Below, piece after piece: positions 1 to 4,125 of a DNA stretch of 5,978 nt. Position 1 is the first letter of the stretch. Every line of letters starts with the position of its first letter. Made by a program: the position numbers and the translations under genes. Under the pieces are notes generated by a model that was not told the origin of the DNA, searched no databases, and worked only from the letters and a program-made list of their open reading frames with translations. Source of the stretch: Pseudoselenomonas ruminantium (GTDB taxonomy: Bacteria; Bacillota; Negativicutes; Selenomonadales; Selenomonadaceae); NCBI GenBank assembly GCA_002448495.1, contig DJYL01000049.1:308-6285 (forward strand), written 5' to 3'.

Positions 1-56
1 ATGTTATACAATAAGCACAGATAAAGAATTTCGTATAGAGGCTAGGAAGTGAATGT

Positions 57-677
57 ATGCATCCAAAACTGAAAGCCTATATCCCCATGGCGGATATGTT
101 AGCGGCTACCTTTGGCGATGAGTGCGAGGTGGTGCTTCACGATATTGCTGACCCGGAGCACAGTGTGGTCTATGTCGCCAACGGAACGGTCACGGGGCGG
201 GAAATCGGCCAGGGCTTTGAACATTTTGTGAAGAATACCATTGAACACGGTGCGAGTAGTGAGTATGCCGTCAATGATTTCTTTCATAAAAAAGGCAAGC
301 TGATTCGCACATCATCGGTGCTGATTCGCGATGATGATGGCCGTCTTTTGGGAGCGCTGTGTATCAATCTGGATATGACCCGTACCCAGCAGCAAATAGA
401 CTATCTGAAGGCCTTTATGCCACAGCCGAAACCTGAACCGGTCAGAGAAAATCAGGGCCAGCGGGTGGAGGAAATGGTTCTTTCGCTGATTGATAACATC
501 TTGGCCGGTGTGGATGTGACGGCGCTTAGCCGAGAGGAGCGCATCGAAAAAATCCGTTTTATGGAGACACGCGGGATTTTCCAGCTAAAGGGCAGTATTG
601 ACCAGGTGGCCGAACGGTTAGGTGTTAACCGCGTAACCGTGTACAGTTATTTGGATGAAGTTAGGGGCAAACGCTAA
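57..677 (+). CDS. YheO/DauR-type PAS-HTH transcriptional regulator
   Basis: Cytoplasmic DNA-binding regulator of the YheO/DauR family (206 aa, close to the usual family length). The N-terminal half (about residues 8-115) matches the YheO-like PAS domain: it opens with LKAYIPMADMLAATFG, has the ECEVVLHDI strand, and ends with the GRLLGALCINLDMT segment. A Pro-rich linker (about 121-128) leads to a C-terminal helix-turn-helix (about 157-204) with the typical GIFQLKGSIDQVAERLGVNR recognition region followed by VTVYSYLDEV. The ATG at 57 is chosen because AGGAAG lies 7 nt upstream; the ATG at 53 is in another frame. In E. coli DauR controls D-arginine use, and relatives often sit beside PLP-dependent amino-acid enzymes. 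Here a decayed PLP enzyme follows directly, so an amino-acid ligand is a reasonable inference; the actual effector is unknown. Confidence 0.9.
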   Translation: MHPKLKAYIPMADMLAATFGDECEVVLHDIADPEHSVVYVANGTVTGREIGQGFEHFVKNTIEHGASSEYAVNDFFHKKGKLIRTSSVLIRDDDGRLLGALCINLDMTRTQQQIDYLKAFMPQPKPEPVRENQGQRVEEMVLSLIDNILAGVDVTALSREERIEKIRFMETRGIFQLKGSIDQVAERLGVNRVTVYSYLDEVRGKR

Positions 678-694
678 AGCCCCCCATCTTTTTT
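664..694 (+). terminator. possible weak intrinsic terminator after the regulator
   Basis: A 5-bp stem GGGGC (664-668) / GCCCC (679-683), with a 10-nt loop containing the regulator's stop codon, is followed after 5 nt by a run of six T (689-694). The stem is short and the T run is displaced. It also overlaps what I read as remnant coding sequence of the next gene, so it may be chance or only a weak attenuator between the regulator and the downstream genes. Confidence 0.25.
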
Positions 695-1064
695 ATTGAA
701 GCCCACGGCGCCCAAGCGGTGATTGTGCCGGGAAATCGTGACCATTGCGCTGATGTCTGCCGGGGCGGCGGACATTACCTATGAAGCTGTCCAGCCGATG
801 ATGGCCGAGGGCATTGCCATCGGCTTGCCCATGCGCAGTGCGGAGATTTTGGACTATGTTTATAAATACAGGGTGCAGGGAATAACTATTCCCGAGGATA
901 AAATCCTCAGTGCGCGGGAGAAAATTGCCCGTCAGGGCATTTACTGTGAACATACCACGGCGGCTGTTTATGCCGGTTATGAGCATTACTGCGAAAATTA
1001 TGGCAGACCACAGGAAGCGCTGCTGTCCATGTGCGGAGCAGGCTTAAAGTCAGACCATGCGTAA
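686..1064 (+). pseudogene. remnant of a PLP-dependent threonine synthase/ammonia-lyase-like enzyme
   Basis: Two pieces of one fold-type II PLP enzyme lie in different frames. In the frame of 686-763 the DNA reads IFFIEAHGAQAVIVPGNRDH then CADVCR, the LGA-x-VxxVPGNRDH strand typical of the middle of these proteins; that frame stops at TGA 782-784. From about 771, in another frame, it continues ADITYEAVQPMMAEGIAIG and runs cleanly to TAA 1062-1064, including IYCEHTTAAVYAGYEHY and the terminal MCGAGLKSDH, the conserved end of the family. The N-terminal lysine-bearing PLP site and most of the middle are absent; from the family size (about 400 aa, from memory) roughly two thirds is gone. A TTG at 723 could open the last piece as a 113-aa ORF, but it has no Shine-Dalgarno and its first residues match nothing in the family. 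The intact C-terminal frame suggests recent decay. Original substrate is unknown (threonine, serine or diaminopropionate type). Confidence 0.8.
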
Positions 1065-1080
1065 GGATGAGGTGTAAAAG

Positions 1081-2253
1081 ATGACCGAATCGAAAACCAG
1101 AAGATTGTACGATGAACAGGTTATGCTGCGCAGCTGCAAGACCGTCGTTACGGCCTGTGTGGAACGCAAAAAAGGTTTTGGAGTGGAGCTTTCCGAGACC
1201 GTGTTTTATCCCGAAGGCGGCGGTCAGCTAAGCGATACGGGCAGACTGATTTTGGCGGATAAGACCATTAACGTTACCCATGTGCGGGAAAAAGACGGAC
1301 ATATATTCCATGAAACGGCAGAGCCCATAGCTGTGGGCACAGAAGTTACCGCCGAAATCGACTGGCAGATGCGCTTTGACCATATGCAGCAGCATTGCGG
1401 GGAACATCTCTTGTCCTATGGTTTCTGGAAACTTTGTCAGGCTGATAACGTGGGTTTTCATATGACGGAGGAAATGGTGACGATTGACCTTAGCCGTGAG
1501 GTCAGTGCCGCCGAGGTTCAGCAGGTAGAAAACCTGGCCAATGCGCAGATTCAGGAAAACCTGCCGATAAAAACGACTTGGATGGATGCCGAGCAGGCTG
1601 CGGTCTGTGCAACCCGTAAATTCAACGACAAGCTGGCCGGTCCCGTGCGGGTGGTCAGCATTGAAGGCAGTGATGCCTGCACCTGCTGCGGCACGCACCC
1701 GCCCATGACCGGCATGGTGGGACTGGTTAAAATCTTCAAGGCAGAAAAGCATAAGGAAGGCACGCGGATTTATTTTCTCTGTGGCAGACGAGCAATGGAC
1801 AAAATCCAAAAATGCTGGCAGGAGTTAAATGGTGCTGTGCAGCTGCTTTCACTGAAAGATGAAGAAATCAGGTTGGGCGTAGAACACCTGCAAGCGGAAA
1901 ACAAGGAACTGCGGGATAAGCTGGTTATCGCCGAAGAACGCTGGGTAAACGAAATAGCCCCGCAGCTTTTGGCAAAGGCGGAGCTTAAAGAGAATATTAA
2001 AATGGTGGAAGTTCATTTCGAAGATATTTCGGCTGAAGCAGCCAAAAAGCTGGCGCAGCGGCTGGCCGAAGACCCGCAGGCACAGGTTACGCTGTTTTAT
2101 AAACTGAAAAACAGGCTGAATTACATTCTGACCAGAGGAACTTCTGTGCCGCACAGCTGCCGGGAACGCATAGGCGTGCTCAACAAAGAATTAAACGGAC
2201 ATGGCGGCGGCAATGATAATATGGCGCAGGGCAGCAGTGCCATAAGTGATTGA
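1081..2253 (+). CDS. AlaX-type alanyl-tRNA editing protein with C-terminal DHHA1-like half
   Basis: Stand-alone relative of the AlaRS editing domain (390 aa, the long AlaX class), expected to hydrolyse mischarged Ser- or Gly-tRNA(Ala) in the cytoplasm. Residues 43-55 carry the FYPEGGGQLSDTG motif of the N-terminal barrel. Zinc ligands are complete: HxxxH as H105 and H109 in QHCGEHLLS, and CxxxH as C202 and H206 in CTCCGTH. Residues about 255-290 are charged and heptad-like, probably a coiled coil, and the end (about 310-390) resembles DHHA1, including GHGGGNDNMAQGS. Start: ATG 1081 with GAGGTG 6 nt upstream; it lies 16 nt after the stop of the decayed PLP gene, so both were probably in one transcript with the regulator. 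The gene itself looks intact and functional. Its stop codon (2251-2253) directly touches the stop of the opposite-strand neighbour. Confidence 0.92.
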   Translation: MTESKTRRLYDEQVMLRSCKTVVTACVERKKGFGVELSETVFYPEGGGQLSDTGRLILADKTINVTHVREKDGHIFHETAEPIAVGTEVTAEIDWQMRFDHMQQHCGEHLLSYGFWKLCQADNVGFHMTEEMVTIDLSREVSAAEVQQVENLANAQIQENLPIKTTWMDAEQAAVCATRKFNDKLAGPVRVVSIEGSDACTCCGTHPPMTGMVGLVKIFKAEKHKEGTRIYFLCGRRAMDKIQKCWQELNGAVQLLSLKDEEIRLGVEHLQAENKELRDKLVIAEERWVNEIAPQLLAKAELKENIKMVEVHFEDISAEAAKKLAQRLAEDPQAQVTLFYKLKNRLNYILTRGTSVPHSCRERIGVLNKELNGHGGGNDNMAQGSSAISD

Positions 2254-2859
2254 TTAGATTTCCCCCTCTTCCATGATTCCAAGTTTGCGTTTCCAATAGC
2301 GGGAATAGATGGCGCCCAACGGATTGTGCGCCAGAAGTCTGTCCTTGACCACAAGTGTTGTGACAGGGCCGGGACAGGCGCTGTTAAAGAGGGTATCGTG
2401 TCCCACGCACAGCCCGCAGGAGATATAAAGTTCCGTCCCCTTGTCGGCAAGGATTTTGGCCTGCATCTTGGGATTGCACATGGCTTCGTGCTCCAATTCC
2501 GGCTTGACCTGTTTCAGGTCAAGCTCTTTTTTGTTGAAGCTGCAATTCTTGCAGCAGACGCTGAAGAATTCAAAGCCCTGTTGTCGGTAGTAGCGGGCGA
2601 TGTATTTTGCCTCGGCATTCAGGCCGATACAAAAGGCCATGCCCAGTTTTTTATAGCCCATGGCTTTGGCAAATTCAGCCGTTTCCTGCAGGCGGGTGAT
2701 ATTGCTGTAAAATGTACCTTCGACAAAAGCCGCGGCTTTCATAATCTGCCGTTCTTCTTCATTGTAGGCGGCAAGGATGGTGTCCTTGTCCATACCGGTA
2801 CAGTTTACGCCCTTGGTATAGCAGGCGTGTGATTTGCAGTTGGCGCAATCGGCTTTCAT
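2254..2859 (-). CDS. DUF1847 family cysteine-rich metal-binding protein
   Basis: A 201-aa protein of the DUF1847 family, whose function is not established. It starts ADCANCKSHACYTKGVNC and contains 12 cysteines (5, 8, 13, 20, 77, 102, 103, 106, 128, 148, 151, 162), many in CxxC-type pairs: CANC, CCKNC, CGLC, and the ACPGP motif near the end. The middle (about 63-100) reads like an alternating strand/helix domain with GYKKLGMAFCIGL. No signal peptide or membrane segment is seen, so it is probably cytoplasmic. A longer in-frame ORF reaches 2991, but the extra 44 residues come from antisense of the upstream gene's His/Cys tail; the ATG at 2859 has a strong GGGAGG 6 nt upstream, inside the 16-nt gap after the DUF134-NifX stop. 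Cotranscription with that gene suggests a shared role with a metal or Fe-S centre (inference). Confidence 0.88.
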   Translation of the reverse strand: MKADCANCKSHACYTKGVNCTGMDKDTILAAYNEEERQIMKAAAFVEGTFYSNITRLQETAEFAKAMGYKKLGMAFCIGLNAEAKYIARYYRQQGFEFFSVCCKNCSFNKKELDLKQVKPELEHEAMCNPKMQAKILADKGTELYISCGLCVGHDTLFNSACPGPVTTLVVKDRLLAHNPLGAIYSRYWKRKLGIMEEGEI

Positions 2860-2865
2860 ATTCAG

Positions 2866-2871
2866 CCTCCC
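2866..2871 (-). promoter_or_regulatory. Shine-Dalgarno that fixes the DUF1847 start
   Basis: On the minus strand this reads GGGAGG, 6 nt before the ATG at 2859. It lies wholly in the 16-nt gap between the upstream stop codon (2876-2878) and this start, which supports the 201-aa reading over the longer one. Confidence 0.75.
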
Positions 2872-2875
2872 ACGC

Positions 2876-3625
2876 TTAGTGGCAGTGATGACTGCCACAG
2901 CCGTGGCTGCCGCAGGTATGGCCTTCGCCATGCTCATGGTGGCTGCAATGTACAGCCGGGTCATAAGCAAGTTTGCCTGCCAAAAGGTCATTTACGGCAG
3001 TGTCGGCATCGCCCTGCACGCCGCCGTAAAGGGTTACGCCTACCTGAGCCAGGGCATTCTGGGCACCGGCACCGATACCACCGCAGATGAGGGTGTCAAT
3101 CTTTTCTTCCTGCAGGAGCGTGGCCAGTGCGCCGTGACCGGCACCATTGCTGTCTAAGATATGGGATTCGGTGATGATGTTGTTTTCCACGGTGTATACC
3201 TTAAACTGGGCGGTATGGCCGAAATGCTGGAAAATCTGGCCGTTTTCATAAGTAACTGCAATTTTCATGATATCGTTGCTTCCTTTCTGAACAATTAATC
3301 TGCTTGGATGGCGGTTAAAGCGGCAAGCCGGACAAAGTTCAAAATTGCCGCCGTCAATCACCAGCGGGCGCGCTTCGACCAGACAACCGGCAATCCGCTT
3401 GCGGGCGGTGACATAAAGAGCCTGTACGGTGGTGCGGGCGACGCCCATTTGCTGGGCACATTCTTCCTGTGTCATGCCTTCATAATCCAAAAGCCGGATG
3501 CATTCATATTCTTCCAAAGAAATTTTGACTGGTGGCAGCATTTCACCTGAAGATATTGTATCAGGCAGAAAATGTGAACTACGGGGAAGGGCGCAGACAC
3601 GCCGCTTCTTTAATGGCCTGCTCAT
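2876..3625 (-). CDS. DUF134 HTH fused to NifX-like domain with His/Cys-rich tail
   Basis: A 249-aa two-domain protein. Residues 1-110 are DUF134 (UPF0251), a sigma70 region-4-like helix-turn-helix: SRPLKKRRVCALP at the start, then LEEYECIRLLDYEGMTQEEC and AQQMGVARTTVQALYVTARK, followed by a C98/C101 pair (LCPAC). Residues 120-222 are a NifX/MTH1175-type dinitrogenase iron-molybdenum cofactor-binding domain (KIAVTYENGQIFQHFGHTAQ, then TLICGGIGAGAQNAL). The last 24 residues (226-249) hold nine His and four Cys. Start: ATG 3625 with AAGGAGG 7 nt upstream. As known for these families, DUF134 is a presumed DNA-binding domain and NifX domains bind Fe-S/Mo clusters; I infer a metal- or cluster-sensing regulator. 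The perfect palindromes in its own promoter are likely its operators. It is the first gene of an operon with DUF1847. Confidence 0.88.
   Translation of the reverse strand: MSRPLKKRRVCALPRSSHFLPDTISSGEMLPPVKISLEEYECIRLLDYEGMTQEECAQQMGVARTTVQALYVTARKRIAGCLVEARPLVIDGGNFELCPACRFNRHPSRLIVQKGSNDIMKIAVTYENGQIFQHFGHTAQFKVYTVENNIITESHILDSNGAGHGALATLLQEEKIDTLICGGIGAGAQNALAQVGVTLYGGVQGDADTAVNDLLAGKLAYDPAVHCSHHEHGEGHTCGSHGCGSHHCH
3266..3284 (-). promoter_or_regulatory. possible internal ribosome binding site and start for a free NifX domain
   Basis: On the minus strand an AGGAAG (3279-3284) stands 10 nt before an in-frame ATG (3266-3268, residue 120). That methionine begins KIAVTYENGQ, the normal N-terminus of stand-alone NifX-like proteins. 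This could make a second, regulator-free product of about 130 aa, or be the fossil start from before the fusion. Spacing is a little long for efficient use. Confidence 0.4.
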
Positions 3626-3647
3626 TAACCGACCTCCTTAAAAAAGT

Positions 3648-3665
3648 TTTTGACATATGTCTTAA
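3648..3665. promoter_or_regulatory. operator palindrome near the DUF134-NifX transcription start
   Basis: The core GACATATGTC (3652-3661) is a perfect 10-bp palindrome with partly symmetric flanks. It lies just downstream of the minus-strand -10 box, about +2 to +11 of the predicted transcript, and on the plus strand includes a TTGACA. It belongs to a 16-bp exact direct repeat (3646-3661 and 3680-3695). Binding by the DUF134 protein is inferred. Confidence 0.7.
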
Positions 3666-3677
3666 TGAAATTATAAC
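3650..3677 (+). promoter_or_regulatory. predicted promoter towards the Nim-type remnant
   Basis: TTGACA (3650-3655), 16-nt spacer, TATAAC (3672-3677) on the plus strand. It mirrors the minus-strand promoter and shares its -10 region. Predicted start near 3684 would give a leader of about 55 nt to the ATG at 3739. A separate extended -10 (TGTTATAAT, 3719-3727) lies nearer but has no -35 and would leave almost no leader. Confidence 0.55.
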
Positions 3678-3697
3678 ATGTTTTTGACATATGTCAA
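3670..3697 (-). promoter_or_regulatory. promoter of the DUF134-NifX / DUF1847 operon
   Basis: Read on the minus strand: consensus TTGACA (3697-3692), 16-nt spacer, consensus TATAAT (3675-3670). Transcription should start near 3663, with a leader of about 38 nt to the ATG at 3625. Both boxes are perfect sigma70/SigA matches, so a strong promoter held down by a repressor is expected. The -35 box lies within the right operator and the left operator covers the start site. Confidence 0.75.
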
Positions 3698-3699
3698 AA
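3682..3699. promoter_or_regulatory. 18-bp perfect operator palindrome
   Basis: TTTTGACATATGTCAAAA is a perfect 18-bp palindrome. It contains the -35 box of the minus-strand promoter, so binding here would block RNA polymerase. Its centre is 34 bp from that of the left operator, about three helical turns, so two bound dimers could sit on nearly the same face of the DNA. Binding by the DUF134 domain is inferred from adjacency. Confidence 0.75.
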
Positions 3700-3738
3700 T
3701 ATTATGTGCTTGTGTATGTGTTATAATAGGGCTGGAAG

Positions 3739-4030
3739 ATGCTCTTAAAGAAACATCCGATGCGGCGTAAGAAGCAGTTGCTGTCTGAAGCAGAATGCCA
3801 GCAAATATACAACTTATTTTCGCAGTGTAATTGCCTTTGGCAGAATTCGTATCTTAACGGACGATAGTGAGCATAGAGCCGCAATAGAAGCATTAGCCGA
3901 AAAGTTCGCGCCGGATTATCCAGAGAGACGCAATGCAGAAATAAATAAACTATATACGGCTTTTTTGATGCTGGAAATGCGTATAGAACATATGACCGGC
4001 AAGCAGGCGAAAGAATTGGTGAAGGCATAA
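3739..4030 (+). pseudogene. remnant of a Nim-type / PNPOx-like flavoprotein
   Basis: Remnant of the pyridoxamine 5'-phosphate oxidase-like flavin-binding family (COG3467, NimA relatives). From ATG 3739 (AGGG 7 nt upstream) the frame reads MLLKKHP then MRRKKQLLSEAECQQI, the family N-terminus, but then drifts and stops at TAG 3865-3867. In another frame, from about 3803, the DNA reads KYTTYFRSVIAFGRIRI, then EALAEKFAPDYPERRNAEIN, then LMLEMRIEHMTGKQAKEL and ends at TAA 4028-4030; this is the family C-terminus, with no internal stop over about 75 codons. The lesion is thus a deletion with frameshift at about 3795-3805, removing roughly 65 residues that hold most of the flavin-binding barrel (family about 155-165 aa, from memory). 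A functional product is very unlikely. It was transcribed divergently from the DUF134-NifX operon. Confidence 0.85.
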
Positions 4031-4039
4031 ATAAAAGAC

Positions 4040-4068
4040 TTGACTTGAAGTTTGCTCCAAGGTATAGA
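4040..4068 (+). promoter_or_regulatory. MerR-family-type promoter/operator
   Basis: TTGACT (4040-4045) is followed by an inverted repeat ACTTGAAG-TTTG-CTCCAAG (about 4043-4061, one mismatch in the CTTGnAG/CTnCAAG arms) and by TATAGACT (4063-4070). The spacer is 17 nt to TATAGA or 19 nt if TAGACT is the -10. A dyad sitting between -35 and -10 is the hallmark of MerR-activated promoters in Firmicutes. It points at the DXS-like gene 58 nt downstream. No MerR-type gene is present in the window. Confidence 0.55.
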
Positions 4069-4125
4069 CTTACAATCATCAGCTGAAACAGTAATGTTTG
4101 TAAGGTAAAGTAAAGGAGCAATTTC

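Noticed and set aside
1..56. Promoter for the regulator at the left edge
   Set aside because: TATACAAT (5-12) and TATAGA (34-39) are -10-like, but no fitting -35 can be seen within the window.
1228..1809. 193-codon minus-strand frame opposite the AlaX gene
   Set aside because: The plus strand holds the intact zinc-site motifs of AlaX, and the minus frame resembles no family.
2326..2832. 168-codon plus-strand frame opposite DUF1847
   Set aside because: The minus strand carries a clear DUF1847 protein with an SD-supported start; the plus frame is its shadow.
3719..3727. Extended -10 (TGTTATAAT) as the main promoter of the Nim-type gene
   Set aside because: No -35 box at a fitting distance, and a start near 3734 would leave almost no leader before ATG 3739.
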